Assembly (NCBI RefSeq): GCF_006539725.1
Contig: NZ_BJNO01000002.1
Coordinates: 310,001-374,000 of the forward strand
Reading direction: 5' to 3'
Length of the DNA stretch: 64,000 bases
DNA from: Klebsiella terrigena
GTDB taxonomy: Bacteria > Pseudomonadota > Gammaproteobacteria > Enterobacterales > Enterobacteriaceae
Shown one piece after another: positions 1-9,972 of the stretch. The stretch's first letter is position 1, and the number at the start of each line of letters is the position of its first letter. Position numbers and translations under genes: made by a program. The notes beneath the pieces were generated by a model, which was not told the origin of the DNA, ran no database searches, and saw only the letters and a list, made by a program, of their open reading frames with translations.

Positions 1-513
1 GATATCCAGCCAGGTTGTCGGCTCATCAAGCAGTACCAGTGGCGTCTGCTGGGTAAGGATCAGCGCCACAAACGCCCGCTGCCTCTGCCCCCCGGACAGC
101 TCGCTCAGCGCCTGCCCGGCGAGCGGCGTCATGCCGGTACGCTCGAGCGCTTCGTCAACTATCCGCCGATCGTCGGCATTGAGGCGTCCCCACAGCGGCA
201 GCCACGGGCTGCGGCCGTAGCTCACCAGCTCGCGTACGCTAATCCCCTCCGGAACGTGGTGCTGCTGCGGCAGCAGCGCCAGATGCCGTGCCAGTTGGCG
301 CGGGCTAAAGCTAGGCAGGGGCCGCTCACCGAGCCATATTTTGCCGGCGGTCGGCGCCAGCAGCCGCGAGAAGCACTTCAGCAGCGTCGATTTACCGCAG
401 CCGTTTGGCCCGAGGAGGGCGCTGATCTGTCCGCCGGGCAGGGTCAGATCCAGCCGGTCGATAATGCGCTTTGCGCCATAGCCGGCGCTCAGGTTTTCGG
501 TTCTTAGTTCCAT
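1..513 (-). CDS. fecE: Ferric citrate ABC transporter ATPase FecE (C-terminus beyond left edge)
   Basis: ATPase that powers import of iron delivered as ferric dicitrate through the inner membrane, working with FecC and FecD. The visible 171 residues hold Walker A GPNGCGKST (about 35-43), signature LSGGQRQR (about 139-146) and Walker B with DEPTTWLDI at the window edge; roughly the last third is missing. The ATG directly follows the fecD stop with no spacer, so translation is coupled. It closely resembles E. coli FecE, including the MELRTENLS-type start. It is the last gene of the fecABCDE operon. Confidence 0.95.
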   Translation of the reverse strand, partial: MELRTENLSAGYGAKRIIDRLDLTLPGGQISALLGPNGCGKSTLLKCFSRLLAPTAGKIWLGERPLPSFSPRQLARHLALLPQQHHVPEGISVRELVSYGRSPWLPLWGRLNADDRRIVDEALERTGMTPLAGQALSELSGGQRQRAFVALILTQQTPLVLLDEPTTWLDI

Positions 514-1467
514 TCAACGTATCCTTACCAGCAGCCAGATGAACCATGGCGCGCCGATAACGGCGGTTAATACGCCCGCCGGCAGCTCCATTGGGGGATG
601 AATCGTACGGGCCAGCAGGTCGGCCAACAGCAGCACCAGCCCGCCGGTCAGCGCCGAAACGGGCAGCAGGTAGCGATGGCTGCCGCCCGTTAAGCGGCGC
701 ACGAGGTGCGGCACCACCAGGCTAATAAACGCGATTGGGCCGCAGACGGCGACGCTCACCGAAGCGAGTGCGACCGCCAGCAGCAGGCCGCCGCGCTGAA
801 GCTGGCGGAGATTGACGCCGAGGGTCCCGGCCCGCTCATGACCGAGCGCCAGTAAGTCCAGGCCGCGGCTGAGCAGCAGGCTTAACGGCAGCAGGAGCGC
901 CAGAACGGGTAGGGCGATAGCGACGAATGAACCGTCCCGCGCCCACAGGCTCCCCGTCAGCCACAGCAGCGCGTTGTTGATCTCCTGGGGCCGGGAGAGC
1001 AGCAGGTAGTCGGTAAGGCTGGCCCAGCAGGCCGACAGCGCCACGCCGGTGAGCGCCAGACGCATCGGGCGGGCAAATCCGGCCAGCGCAATCAGCGCCA
1101 GCATCGCCGCCATGCCGCCGCTAAACGCCACCAGCGGCAGCCACAGCACGGACAGCGAGGGGATAAAATAGAGCGTGGCGACCGACGCCAGGCTGGCGGC
1201 GTGGTTGATGCCAAGAATATCCGGCGAGGCCAGAGGGTTGCGCACCAGGCCCTGAATCAGCACCCCGGCGACCGCCAGCGCGGCGCCGACGATCTGCGCC
1301 AGCACCACCCGCGGCAGGCGATACTGCGTCAGCGCGTAGTGGTACTCGCTGGCGCCGTTCCAGCCCTCGAACAACGCCCGCCAGGGCAGCGGAACGGCCC
1401 CCATAAGCAGGGAGATAACGTTTAACGCCAGCAGCGCCAGCAGCAGGCAGGCGATGCGCATTTTCAT
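514..1467 (-). CDS. fecD: Ferric citrate ABC permease FecD
   Basis: Inner-membrane permease of the FecCD family, which pairs with FecC to form the channel for citrate-delivered iron. 317 residues, mostly hydrophobic helices, with conserved FecCD blocks (GVLIQGLVRNPLASPDILG near residue 70; GPIAFISLVVPHLVRRL near 240). The start MKMRIACLL is chosen over a longer in-frame opening because it overlaps the fecC stop by 4 bases (ATGA) and gives the usual FecD length of about 318. Confidence 0.95.
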   Translation of the reverse strand: MKMRIACLLLALLALNVISLLMGAVPLPWRALFEGWNGASEYHYALTQYRLPRVVLAQIVGAALAVAGVLIQGLVRNPLASPDILGINHAASLASVATLYFIPSLSVLWLPLVAFSGGMAAMLALIALAGFARPMRLALTGVALSACWASLTDYLLLSRPQEINNALLWLTGSLWARDGSFVAIALPVLALLLPLSLLLSRGLDLLALGHERAGTLGVNLRQLQRGGLLLAVALASVSVAVCGPIAFISLVVPHLVRRLTGGSHRYLLPVSALTGGLVLLLADLLARTIHPPMELPAGVLTAVIGAPWFIWLLVRIR

Positions 1468-2462
1468 CCGCGCCTCCTGACCAGCCAGACAAAGCACGGC
1501 GCCCCAACCAGCGCCAGCACTGCGCCCGCCGGAAGCTCCGCGGGCCAGGCCAGGGCGCGGGCGAGAATATCCGCCAGCAGCATAAATACGCCCCCCAGCA
1601 GCACCGCCATCGGCAGCAGGACGCGGCAGTCCTGGCCCACCCATAGCCGCGCGAGGTGCGGTACAAGCAGGCCGATAAATGCCACCGGCCCCGCCACGCT
1701 GACGCAGGCGCCGGTCAGCAGCAGCACCGCCGCGTTGATTAGCAGCCGCAACCGGGAGATATTTACTCCCAGCGAGTGGGCGGTGCTATCGCCGACGTGG
1801 AGCAGGTTCAGGGCGTTCGCCAGCAGAAACACGCCGGGGATAATCAACGCCGCAAAGGGAAACAGCTGCCAGAACTCCGGCCAGCGAACGTGCGAAACGC
1901 CCCCGGCCAGCCAGTATAAAATGCCGTAGGCGCGATCTTCGGCGAGCAGCAGCGTGACGCGGGTCAGCGCCATGCACAGCGCTGACAGGGCGATCCCGGC
2001 GAGGATCAGCCGGCTGCGATCGAGCTCCTGACGCCAGCCGCCGCCGGCCGCCATCACCAACAGCCAGCAGACGCCGCCGCCGCAGGCGGCAATAAATGCC
2101 AGAGAGTAGCCCGCCAGCGGCGCCGGGCTGAAAGCGCTGGTCAGCGACATCGCCAGCGCCGCACCGCTGTTGATGCCGAGCAGGGACGGCGAGGCTAGCG
2201 GATTGTGGGTCAGAATTTGCAGCAGCGCGCCCGAAAGCGCCAGGCTGGCGCCAAGCGCGATCGCCACCAGGCTACGCGGCAGGCGCAGATTAAGCACCAG
2301 CGCCTGGGCCAGAGAGGGGTTTTTGGGGGCCAGCAGCGCCTGCAGGGCCTCCAGCGGCGCAATGGGGATCGGCGAAAAGCCAAACAGACTCAGCCACAGC
2401 AGGCCCGCCAGCCCGACCAGCGGCAGCCCCCAGATCGGCAGAGCGGAGCGGGATGATTTCAT
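1464..2462 (-). CDS. fecC: Ferric citrate ABC permease FecC
   Basis: Second permease subunit of the ferric dicitrate importer, 332 residues, the same length as E. coli FecC. It shows the FecCD family blocks SGALLQILTHNPLASPSLLG and GPVAFIGLLVPHLARLW. It overlaps fecB upstream by 4 bases and fecD downstream by 4 bases, as expected for a tightly coupled operon. The paralogous likeness to FecD is visible throughout. Confidence 0.95.
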   Translation of the reverse strand: MKSSRSALPIWGLPLVGLAGLLWLSLFGFSPIPIAPLEALQALLAPKNPSLAQALVLNLRLPRSLVAIALGASLALSGALLQILTHNPLASPSLLGINSGAALAMSLTSAFSPAPLAGYSLAFIAACGGGVCWLLVMAAGGGWRQELDRSRLILAGIALSALCMALTRVTLLLAEDRAYGILYWLAGGVSHVRWPEFWQLFPFAALIIPGVFLLANALNLLHVGDSTAHSLGVNISRLRLLINAAVLLLTGACVSVAGPVAFIGLLVPHLARLWVGQDCRVLLPMAVLLGGVFMLLADILARALAWPAELPAGAVLALVGAPCFVWLVRRRG

Positions 2463-3361
2463 TGCTGCCCGTCGACCGCCCGATGGTGAATGATGTTAAC
2501 CGCATCAGCGGCGATGCGTTCGGCGGCAAACATGCCGCGCATCCGCGCCCAGCTGTTGCTGTCCACTGCGGCCACCTGCTGCTTCTGCTGCGCCTGCAGC
2601 ATCTGCCATAGCGGGTCCTGCTGCCATTTGCGCACGATGCTTTCCGTTCGATAGTGGGCCACAAACAGCCACTGCGGGTTGATGGCCAGCAGCTGCTCGA
2701 GGCCGATCGTCGCCATCGGCGCGCCGCCGATAGCCGCCGGAACCGACAGCCCCAGCGCGCTCAACACGCTGCCGGTATAGGTATCGCGCGAATGGAGGTT
2801 GAACTGCTGTTCGCGGGAGGTGCCGAAGACTACGCTGGCGCCTGCCGGCAGCTGAGCGGCGAAATCGGCCATCCGCCGGCGGTGCTGCGCGAGGCGCTGC
2901 TGCATAAGCGGGTCCTGGCCGACGACTTTGCCGATAATGGCCGCCGATTGCAGGTTTTCGGCATAGGTTTCATTGCGCGACTTTAGCAGCAGCACCGGAG
3001 CGATTTGCCGCAGGGCGGCATAAATACCGCGATGGCGGCTGCTATCGGCTACGATCAGGTCCGGGCGCAGGGCGCTAATCGCCTCCAGAGACGGCTGGGC
3101 GCGGGTGCCGACCGACCGCCACGGCTTCAGGCGCGCGCGGACCTCGGGCAGAATGCGCTCGGGGTCGTTATCGTCAGCGATGCCGACGGGGCTGAGGTCA
3201 ACCGCCGCCAGCGCATCGGCGAAAGAGAGCTCCAGCACGACGATCCGCTGCGGGGTTTTATCAAGGGTAAACTGCCCCTGCAGATCCTCGACCGTCATGG
3301 CAAAAGCCGGGCCGCCGAGCGCCAGCAGCGCGGCAAAGACAAGACGTAAAATAGCCAACAT
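2459..3361 (-). CDS. fecB: Periplasmic ferric citrate-binding protein FecB
   Basis: Periplasmic binding protein that hands citrate-bound iron to FecCD. An N-terminal signal peptide (LAILRLVFAALLALGGPAFA) is followed by a class III (helical-backbone) fold with motifs IVVLELSFADALAAV and DLIVADSSRH. An in-frame GTG lies 6 bases upstream, but GGAG sits five bases before the ATG at 3361, and this start gives 300 residues as in E. coli. Second gene of fecABCDE, 91 bases after fecA. Confidence 0.94.
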   Translation of the reverse strand: MLAILRLVFAALLALGGPAFAMTVEDLQGQFTLDKTPQRIVVLELSFADALAAVDLSPVGIADDNDPERILPEVRARLKPWRSVGTRAQPSLEAISALRPDLIVADSSRHRGIYAALRQIAPVLLLKSRNETYAENLQSAAIIGKVVGQDPLMQQRLAQHRRRMADFAAQLPAGASVVFGTSREQQFNLHSRDTYTGSVLSALGLSVPAAIGGAPMATIGLEQLLAINPQWLFVAHYRTESIVRKWQQDPLWQMLQAQQKQQVAAVDSNSWARMRGMFAAERIAADAVNIIHHRAVDGQQ

Positions 3362-3452
3362 ACTCACTCCACAATGGCGGGACGCTTCAACCGTCCCGCC
3401 GATATCAATCAGCTCCAGCGCCGCCTCAGGTCGAGGCGGCGAACGGACAGTG

Positions 3453-5783
3453 TCAGAATTTCAGCGATCCCTGCAGGTACAGGGTGCGCGGCTGACCGGC
3501 GTAAATGCCTTTGTTGTTGTCGTCGTACGAGCGGGTGTAGTACTCGTGGTCGAAGATATTCTTCACCCCGACCGCGAGGTTGAGGTCGGCCATCTGCGGA
3601 CCAAAGTCGTAGGCGACGCGCGCGCCCCACAGCATAAAGCCCGGGATGCGGCCGGTGCTGCCGTCGGCGCTCTCTTCGACGGTGTTGGCGTTGTCGGCAA
3701 ACTGGCTGGACTGGAAATCGCTATTGAGGTTGAAGGTCCAACTGCCCGGCTTATAGTCGACGCCGAGGGTGCCTTTATGCTTCGGCGAGAAGGGGACCTG
3801 ATTACCGTAGGTGTCGCCTTTTTCGCGGATTTCAGCATTAACGTACGCGTAGCTGGCGTAGACCGACAGGTTGTCGAAGCGCGGCGAGAGATCGCCGAGG
3901 TCGTAGCGTGCCTGGGTCTCCAGCCCGCTGTGGCGGGTTTTGCCGCGGGTGGTGACGGTATCGTTGGTCTGGTTGGAGTCATACTGATTATTGAAGTTAA
4001 TCAGGAACAGGCCCATTTCCGCGCTCAGCGCGCCGTTGTCGTAGCGGCTGCCGATTTCCCAGGTGCGGGCCTTTTCCGGCTCCACGTTGCCGCTCTCCAC
4101 AGCCTTGCCAATTTGGCTGTACTGTACGGTGCCGAACGATCCTTCGGTATTAGCATAAAGATTCCAACTGTCGGTGAGATGATAAAGCACGTTGAGCGCC
4201 GGCAGAGGGGCGTTGTAGCTGACCTGCTCGCGGCTACCCTTCAGGTTATTGTCCTGATAAGACTCAATATGTTCGAAGCGCATGCCCGGGGTGATCGTCC
4301 AGTTGCCGATATCCACCCGGTCGTCGATATACCAGGCGTGCGCTTCGGTACCGGAACGGGTATCGCGATCGTAAGGGCTGGCGGTGCTCGGCAGCTCGCC
4401 GCTGGCGGTGGTGGTGTAGTAGCGCATCTCATGGGTGGATTCGTTCACGTAGCGATAGCCGACGCCCACTTCGTGCGCGGTAGCGCCGAGCGTAAAGCTC
4501 TGGCTGTAGCGCGGCTCAATTCCGCGCACCCAGTATTCGCGCGGCGAGAGCGTAATGCGCTTGCCCTGCTCAAGGTAGCTGCTGCGCAGCGTATGGGTGT
4601 AGAAGCCCTGAATATTGAACTTGTGCATGGCGTCCGGCTGAAACTGATAGCCGAGGCTGGCGAGCTGGCGGCGTCCCCAGAAGCGGTCGTACGGGCGGGT
4701 AGACTGCCAGCGGTCGGCATCATAATCGGCGCGGGAGAGCCCGCCGGGCATGTCGGCCTCGCCGTCATAATATTGCAGCAGGCTGTTAAAGGTATGCACC
4801 TCGTTGGGCGCATATTTACTTTTTAGCATCACGTCGTCAATGCGGGTAGCGCTATGCTCGCGCCAGTCGCTGCCGCGGGTGCCGGAATAGAGCAGCGCGG
4901 AGCCAAAGCCGTTATCCGCCGTGCCGCCAATCATCAGGTTGTGGGTCTCTTTGGGGTTGTTCTGCGAGGAGGTTGGGCTCAGCTGGCCCTCGACGCCGCC
5001 CGCAATGCCAAAATCCTGCGGAATAGCGCGGGTGACGAAGTTAACGACGCCGCCCACGTTCTGCGGTCCGTAGCGCACGGCGCCCGCGCCGCGAACAACG
5101 TCCACGGCATCCATATTGCCCAGCGATACCGGCGCCAGCGACAGCTGGGGCTGGCCGTAGGGGGCGAAGGGCACCGGGATGCCGTCCATCAGCACCGTCG
5201 AGCGGCTGGCCAGCCGAGGGTTGAGGCCGCGGATGCCAAAGTTCATCGCCAGGTCGTGACTACCGGTCCCGGTATTCTCCGGGGCGTTGACTCCCGGAAT
5301 GCGGTTCAGCACCTCGCGCATGGTGGTGGCGCCAGTTTTGGCAAACTCCGCGCGGCGAATAACGTCGCGGGCGCCGGCGTGCTCAAACACGTCGTTTTCG
5401 CGCGCGTCGCCGAGCCAGTCGCCGACAACCGTCAGCGTCGCTTCGTTGTCAACGGGGGCGGGTTCCAGCGTCCAGGCGTTATTGCCCAGCGCTTTGAGCC
5501 GCAGGCCGCTGCCGTCGAGCAGCGTCTGCAGGCCATCCTCAACGTCGTAGCTGCCGTGCAGGCCGTCGCTGTGCTTGCCCCGGGTCAGGCTGGCATCGGC
5601 TGCGAGGGTGATGCCGCTGCGGGCGGCGTACTGATTGAGCGCGGTATCTAAATCTCCGGCGGCAATATCAAACTGCGCGGCGGCAAAGGCCGGCGCGGCG
5701 GCGAGCGCTATCAGCGGCAGCAGGCTTAAGCGGATTGCCATCACCAGAGGCATTGGTTTGCGTAGAACGCGTAAAGGCGTCAT
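3453..5783 (-). CDS. fecA: TonB-dependent ferric citrate receptor and signal transducer FecA
   Basis: Outer-membrane receptor for diferric dicitrate, which also starts the FecA-FecR-FecI signalling relay. Start [13 protein letters not shown] leads into a signal peptide ending near APAFA. An N-terminal STN signalling domain follows ([21 protein letters not shown] onwards, about residues 35-110), then a TonB-box-like stretch (ATLTVVG), the plug domain ([23 protein letters not shown]) and the 22-strand barrel ending in phenylalanine (GSLKF). 776 residues against 774 in E. coli. Transcribed apart from fecIR, from a conserved promoter just upstream. Confidence 0.96.
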   Translation of the reverse strand: MTPLRVLRKPMPLVMAIRLSLLPLIALAAAPAFAAAQFDIAAGDLDTALNQYAARSGITLAADASLTRGKHSDGLHGSYDVEDGLQTLLDGSGLRLKALGNNAWTLEPAPVDNEATLTVVGDWLGDARENDVFEHAGARDVIRRAEFAKTGATTMREVLNRIPGVNAPENTGTGSHDLAMNFGIRGLNPRLASRSTVLMDGIPVPFAPYGQPQLSLAPVSLGNMDAVDVVRGAGAVRYGPQNVGGVVNFVTRAIPQDFGIAGGVEGQLSPTSSQNNPKETHNLMIGGTADNGFGSALLYSGTRGSDWREHSATRIDDVMLKSKYAPNEVHTFNSLLQYYDGEADMPGGLSRADYDADRWQSTRPYDRFWGRRQLASLGYQFQPDAMHKFNIQGFYTHTLRSSYLEQGKRITLSPREYWVRGIEPRYSQSFTLGATAHEVGVGYRYVNESTHEMRYYTTTASGELPSTASPYDRDTRSGTEAHAWYIDDRVDIGNWTITPGMRFEHIESYQDNNLKGSREQVSYNAPLPALNVLYHLTDSWNLYANTEGSFGTVQYSQIGKAVESGNVEPEKARTWEIGSRYDNGALSAEMGLFLINFNNQYDSNQTNDTVTTRGKTRHSGLETQARYDLGDLSPRFDNLSVYASYAYVNAEIREKGDTYGNQVPFSPKHKGTLGVDYKPGSWTFNLNSDFQSSQFADNANTVEESADGSTGRIPGFMLWGARVAYDFGPQMADLNLAVGVKNIFDHEYYTRSYDDNNKGIYAGQPRTLYLQGSLKF

Positions 5784-5879
5784 CTGTTCTCCACGATTGT
5801 TTTGGTTGTTTTCACCTGTTAAGTCGAACGAGCAGGGGAAAAGGGACAATGGAGAATGAGAATTTTTTGTATTTTTTTC
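5784..5879 (-). promoter_or_regulatory. fecA promoter region (FecI-dependent type)
   Basis: The 96-base fecR-fecA spacer holds, on the minus strand, a block of the form ATTGTCCCTTTTCCCC followed by CTCGTTCGACTTA. This closely matches what I recall of the E. coli fecA promoter recognised by the ECF sigma factor FecI. AT-rich sequence with AATTCTCATTCTC upstream resembles a weak Fur site. The exact -35 and -10 were not assigned. Confidence 0.7.
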
Positions 5880-6827
5880 TCAGGCGGGTACGACGGTGAC
5901 CCAGTAGCGGGTGGCAAACTGCAGTTTTACCGGCAGCGTTTGCGTAATAATCTGCAAAATCTGCCCGGTATCGCTCAGCGGAAAGGCGCCGCTGAGGCGT
6001 AAATCGGCAACGCGGGGGTCGCAGCGCAGAATGCCGGGACGATAGCGGGAGAGCGTGGCGATAACCTCGCCCAGCGGACGGTCGCGAAAGCTGAGCACGC
6101 CCTGGGTCCAGCTATCTTCCCCGGCGCTCAGCGTCCGTATTGGCGAGAAGGCCCCGGCGCTGAAGCGCAGGCTTTCTCCGGCCTCGACCCGCTGAATCTG
6201 GCCGTGCGCTAAGCGCACCTCAACGGCGTGCTGCTGCACCGCCAGGCGGGTTTCATCGGCAAACTGGCGCACGGTAAACTCGGTGCCCAGCGCGGTGAGG
6301 TTCCCGTCGCGGGTCTGCACGAGAAACGGCCGCTGGCTCTCGTCGCGGGCGGTGCGGATGGCAATTTCGCCGTAGCGCAGGCGCACCAGGCGCTGGCGCG
6401 CGTCGAAATAGACGTCGGCGGCGCTGTCGGTGTTGAGGGTCAGAATCGAGCCGTCCGCCAGCGGCTGGCGACGCGTCATCCCCTTGGCGGTGCGGTAGTC
6501 GGCACGAAGTCCCTCCGCCAGCTCGCTGTCCCACAGCCGCCAGCTTCCGCCGGCGATGGCCAGCAGCATCAATCCTTTCAGCACCTGACGGCGTGCGGCC
6601 CGACCATCGTTGAGCGCCCGGCTGGCGAGCGCGCCCGGAAGATGGCCCATCTGCTGACGCAGGTTTTCGACCTGCTGCCAGGCCCACTGGTGATCGTGGT
6701 CCTGCTCGTACCACTGTTGCCAGCGGGCTTCCTGCTGCGGACTGGGGCGGCCGTCGCTGAGTAGGGCATACCAGTGGGAGGCCGAGCGCAGGGCCTGGCG
6801 ACGGGAGTCGGTAAGCTTTGGGCTCAC
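5880..6827 (-). CDS. fecR: Anti-sigma/sigma regulator FecR
   Basis: Inner-membrane protein that relays the FecA signal and is needed for FecI activity. The start is GTG ([14 protein letters not shown]), overlapping the fecI stop; the upstream reading frame is just fecI sequence in another frame. The N-terminal cytoplasmic FecR segment carries the conserved tryptophans ([17 protein letters not shown]). One membrane segment lies near residues 83-100 ([17 protein letters not shown]). The periplasmic FecR domain has the [12 protein letters not shown] block, and the C-terminal domain resembles a secretin/TonB short domain. 315 residues against 317 in E. coli. Confidence 0.95.
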   Translation of the reverse strand: MSPKLTDSRRQALRSASHWYALLSDGRPSPQQEARWQQWYEQDHDHQWAWQQVENLRQQMGHLPGALASRALNDGRAARRQVLKGLMLLAIAGGSWRLWDSELAEGLRADYRTAKGMTRRQPLADGSILTLNTDSAADVYFDARQRLVRLRYGEIAIRTARDESQRPFLVQTRDGNLTALGTEFTVRQFADETRLAVQQHAVEVRLAHGQIQRVEAGESLRFSAGAFSPIRTLSAGEDSWTQGVLSFRDRPLGEVIATLSRYRPGILRCDPRVADLRLSGAFPLSDTGQILQIITQTLPVKLQFATRYWVTVVPA

Positions 6828-7345
6828 AGACCGTTCTCCAGGCGAAAAATCAGGCAGTGCTCGGTCGCTTTGGCAACATATTTTTTCACCGAGCTGACGG
6901 AGACCGTCAGGCGTACGGCGATCTCGGCGTAGGTCAGGCCTTCCAGCTGCGAGAGCAAAAACGCCTCCCGCGCCTTCTGGCTCAGGCCATCCAGCATCGC
7001 GTCGATCTGCTGCAGCGTCTCCAGCTGAATTTGCTGCAGCTCGGCGGAGGGCGCCAGCGCCTCCGGAAGCTGGGCGATCATCTCCAGCCAGGCGCGCTCC
7101 AGCGCATTGCGGCGAAACAGGTCGATCATTACCCGCTTCGCGATGGTGCACAGAAAGGATTTCGGATCGCGGATGGTTGTTAAGGGTTCACCGCCCATCA
7201 CCCGCATAAAGGTGTCCTGGGCGACGTCATCGGCGTCGAAAGAGGATTGCAGCCTGCCGGTCAGCCAATTTTTCAGCCAGCCGTGATGGGCGTGATACAG
7301 CGAAGCAAGCGTCAGCGGTGCGGCGGTGGCGGAGAGTGAGGACAT
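6824..7345 (-). CDS. fecI: ECF RNA polymerase sigma factor FecI
   Basis: Sigma factor for fecABCDE, active only when FecA binds ferric citrate. 173 residues, the same as E. coli. Region 2 is visible at [14 protein letters not shown] with [16 protein letters not shown], and region 4 helix-turn-helix at [27 protein letters not shown]. Its stop overlaps the GTG of fecR. The Fur-type palindrome upstream gives iron control of the whole relay. Confidence 0.95.
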   Translation of the reverse strand: MSSLSATAAPLTLASLYHAHHGWLKNWLTGRLQSSFDADDVAQDTFMRVMGGEPLTTIRDPKSFLCTIAKRVMIDLFRRNALERAWLEMIAQLPEALAPSAELQQIQLETLQQIDAMLDGLSQKAREAFLLSQLEGLTYAEIAVRLTVSVSSVKKYVAKATEHCLIFRLENGL

Positions 7346-7388
7346 GGCCGGATTCAGGAAAAATGGAACGATGGCGCATATGTTAATA

Positions 7389-7403
7389 TGAGAATGGTTC
7401 TCA
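7389..7403 (-). promoter_or_regulatory. Fur box upstream of fecI
   Basis: TGAGAATGGTTCTCA matches the 7-1-7 Fur consensus at 11 of 14 arm positions. It is the centre of a perfect 17-base palindrome, ATGAGAATGGTTCTCAT (7388-7404), 43 bases before the fecI ATG. Iron repression of fecIR by Fur is established in E. coli. Confidence 0.8.
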
Positions 7404-7526
7404 TTACAATTAAAACGCAGCGCTAAGCGCGCCTCCAGGCCGGATTATCACCTTAAGTAATTGTTACCCATTACAATTGATTTTATCTCCTCCTGGCGCC
7501 CGGCGGCGGCTTCTCACTGGTCAAAT

Positions 7527-7545
7527 GCAAATAAAAGTCATTATC
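7527..7545 (+). promoter_or_regulatory. Fur-like box upstream of the methyltransferase gene
   Basis: GCAAATAAAAGTCATTATC matches the 19-base Fur consensus GATAATGATAATCATTATC at 14 of 19 positions, with a perfect right half TCATTATC. It lies 66 bases before the chosen methyltransferase start. It is separate from the fecI box and would place the methyltransferase under iron control. Confidence 0.5.
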
Positions 7546-7610
7546 AATATTCCCTCACCAAAAATAATACTGTATTTATAATGCATCTTATGGAGCGTGA
7601 GGTTCTGCAG

Positions 7611-8393
7611 ATGAATGCGAGTGAAAAGGCCGGACACACATTTTTAGCCAGCCTGGGGAAAACCCGGCTGCGGCCCGGTGGCGTAGAGGCGACGGAATGG
7701 CTGTTCCGCCAGGCCGATTTGTCCTCGGACAGTACGGTACTGGAGGTGGCCTGCAATATGGGGACCACCTCAATAGAGCTGGCGAAACGATTTGGCTGTC
7801 GGGTGTACGCCATCGATATGGATAAAGACGCGCTGGCGAAGGCCCGGCAAAATACCGTTCTTGAGGGCGTGGATAATAAGGTTCTGGTGATGGAGGCTAA
7901 CGCCACGAGCCTGCCGTTTCCCGACGCCACCTTTGACGCGGTGATTAATGAGGCGATGCTGACCATGTATGCCGATAAAGCCAAAGCAAAGCTGGTGGCG
8001 GAATATTATCGCGTGCTCAAGCCCGGCGGCCGCCTGCTGACCCACGACATTATGTACACCCGGCAGGCGCTGGGGGAGGGAGATCGCATGGCGCTGCAGG
8101 GAGTGGTCAAATCTCACGTCAGCCCGATGAGCCAGGCGCGCTGGCAGTCTCTCTTCGAAGAGGCGGGGTTTGACTCCGTGCGCTGCCACGCGGGACCGAT
8201 GTCGCTGATGTCGGCGCGGGGGTTGATAAAAGACGAAGGTTTGCGCCAGGCCCTGAGGATCATCTGTAATGGCCTGCTTAAGCGGGAGAATCGTCCGCGC
8301 TTTCTGGCGATGATGCGCTTTTTTCGGCATCAGCGGCGGCAGCTTAATTTTATTGCCTGCTGTTCGGCTAAAGGCCGTACTGTACAAAAATAA
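7611..8393 (+). CDS. Class I SAM-dependent methyltransferase
   Basis: Probable small-molecule methyltransferase of the UbiE/SmtA-like class; substrate unknown. Rossmann SAM-binding motif I is VLEVACNMGTTSIELA, with the acidic ribose-binding residue in VYAIDMD, motif II LPFPDATFDAVINEAML, and motif III YRVLKPGGRLLTHDIMY. The start MNASEKAGHTFLASLG is preferred because the longer frame (from 7461) would run through the Fur-like box; ATGs at 7581 and 7590 are also possible and none has a strong ribosome site. About 260 residues. It is divergent from fecI. Confidence 0.8.
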   Translation: MNASEKAGHTFLASLGKTRLRPGGVEATEWLFRQADLSSDSTVLEVACNMGTTSIELAKRFGCRVYAIDMDKDALAKARQNTVLEGVDNKVLVMEANATSLPFPDATFDAVINEAMLTMYADKAKAKLVAEYYRVLKPGGRLLTHDIMYTRQALGEGDRMALQGVVKSHVSPMSQARWQSLFEEAGFDSVRCHAGPMSLMSARGLIKDEGLRQALRIICNGLLKRENRPRFLAMMRFFRHQRRQLNFIACCSAKGRTVQK

Positions 8394-8963
8394 TGCACAA
8401 TAAACGTTCGAAATAAAAACAACTCTCTATATCTGTCATTATTTGTCAGGAAGATAAAATAAGCTGAGTCTTATTTTTCGCTTCCCCGCCGGCGGTAAAT
8501 TTTTGGCCGAATATGCGCGCAAGGCCTTATTCTTCCCGCTGTCGCCGGCGATGCCACGGTTGATTCCGCGCCGCCTCGTTCTGCGTCATTATTAAGCCGC
8601 GCCTGAGGGCGGCTGAAGGCACGGACCGCGCCGGATCGTCGGGCTTTTGCCGATCGACGGCGATGTCGGCAACGGCGGCGGAAAAGGGCGTTTCAGCAGG
8701 CGCAAGTTTGGCGCTTGTATAAATGAATAGCATGAAAATGATTTTACAGATGAATATTCTTAATTAATTATTGATTTTTAATTTACATTTTGTAACAAGT
8801 GTGCTGGCATTATGTTTTTTTATCCTCAGCGTTCATTTTTACTTGCCCGAGTGAATTTAGGCAGATTACTATTGTCGTACTTGCTATATGTACCGCCTAA
8901 CGACTGATGAAGGGAATCGTTTTTTCCTTAAGCGTTACCTCATTTAGGATGTTTACAGGAAAA
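8394..8963. other. 570-base intergenic stretch, no gene supported
   Basis: GC-rich in the first half and AT-rich (TAATTAATTATTG, long T runs) in the second half before lpxP. It holds a small hairpin AGCCGC/GCGGCT near 8594-8614 without a T run. A 68-codon opening on the minus strand (8527-8733) has no ribosome site or recognisable sequence. The AT-rich end probably contains the lpxP promoter and a long leader; nothing else was recognised. Confidence 0.4.
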
Positions 8964-9881
8964 ATGATGCCTTCCGCTTTTGATAAGAGTCTTTTGCATC
9001 CCCGCAATTGGGGAACCTGGTTTGGCCTGGCCATTCTTTGGTCGCTCGTGCAATTACCCTATCCGCTCCTTCACCGCATCGGCACCCGCGCCGGTAAGCT
9101 GTCGCGACGCTTCCTTAAGCGCCGGGAGCAGATTGCCAGAAGAAACCTTGAGCTCTGTTTCCCCGAGATGTCTGCTGAAGCGAGAGAAAAGCTGATCGAG
9201 CAGAACTTTATGTCGCTGGGAATGGGGTTAATTGAAACCGGCATGGCGTGGTTCTGGAGCGACGAGCGCGTCAGGAAATGGTTTGATGTCGAAGGTCTCG
9301 ACAATCTCGAAAAGGCGATGAGCGCGGGTAAAGGCGTCATGGCGGTCGGCGTGCACTTTATCTCTCTTGAGCTCGGCGGCCGTACGATGGGCATCTGCCG
9401 ACCGATGATGGCAACCTACCGCCCGCACAACAGCCCGCTGATGGAGTGGGTGCAAACCCGCGGACGCCTGCGTTCGAACAAAGCGATGATCGATCGCCGC
9501 AATTTATCCGGCCTGGTGCACGCCCTGAAAGCCGGTGAGGCGGTGTGGTTTGCGCCCGATCAGGATTACGGCCCCAAAGGCAGCGTCTTTGCCCCGTTCT
9601 TCTCCGTGCCCCAGGCCGCAACGACCAACGGCACCTACGTTCTGTCGCGCCTCTCGGGTGCCAAAATGCTGACCATCAGCATGGTGCGTAAAGCGAACGG
9701 CAAAGGCTACACCTTATATATCGGCGACACGCTGGACGATTATCCTGTTGAAGATAAGCAGGAAGCGGCCACCTACATCAACAGGGTTATCGAAAGAGAG
9801 ATCCTGCGCGCGCCTGAACAATATCTGTGGGTTCACCGACGCTTCAAAACGCGTCCGCTGGGCGAAGCCTCTCTGTACTAA
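8964..9881 (+). CDS. lpxP: Lipid A palmitoleoyl/lauroyl acyltransferase, LpxP-like
   Basis: Inner-membrane acyltransferase that adds a secondary acyl chain to Kdo2-lipid IVA. The sequence tracks E. coli LpxP closely (HPRNWGTWFGLAILW, RKWFDVEGLDNL, RPHNSPLMEWVQTRGRLRSNKAMI, APDQDYGPKGSVFAPFF, PEQYLWVHRRFKTRPLGE). The catalytic HX4E box is HFISLE near residue 131, and a single membrane anchor lies near residues 15-35. The start is the ATGATG behind AGGAAAA; a longer frame to 8907 lacks a ribosome site. 305 residues, as in the family. Klebsiella carries LpxL paralogues, so LpxL2 is an alternative name. Confidence 0.85.
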   Translation: MMPSAFDKSLLHPRNWGTWFGLAILWSLVQLPYPLLHRIGTRAGKLSRRFLKRREQIARRNLELCFPEMSAEAREKLIEQNFMSLGMGLIETGMAWFWSDERVRKWFDVEGLDNLEKAMSAGKGVMAVGVHFISLELGGRTMGICRPMMATYRPHNSPLMEWVQTRGRLRSNKAMIDRRNLSGLVHALKAGEAVWFAPDQDYGPKGSVFAPFFSVPQAATTNGTYVLSRLSGAKMLTISMVRKANGKGYTLYIGDTLDDYPVEDKQEAATYINRVIEREILRAPEQYLWVHRRFKTRPLGEASLY

Positions 9882-9972
9882 GCCACCAGGCAGAGTAAGC
9901 TCTTTCAAAATCACGTTAGTTGCGTTAACGTGAGCGCGATCATATTTCTTGTTGAACGCGAAGGAGTGCAGT

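Noticed and set aside
3105-4826. 573-codon open frame on the plus strand
   Set aside because: It is antisense to fecA, which has complete domain structure; long shadow frames are common in GC-rich genes.
8527-8733. 68-codon minus-strand frame before lpxP
   Set aside because: No ribosome site, no recognisable sequence, and composition unlike coding sequence.
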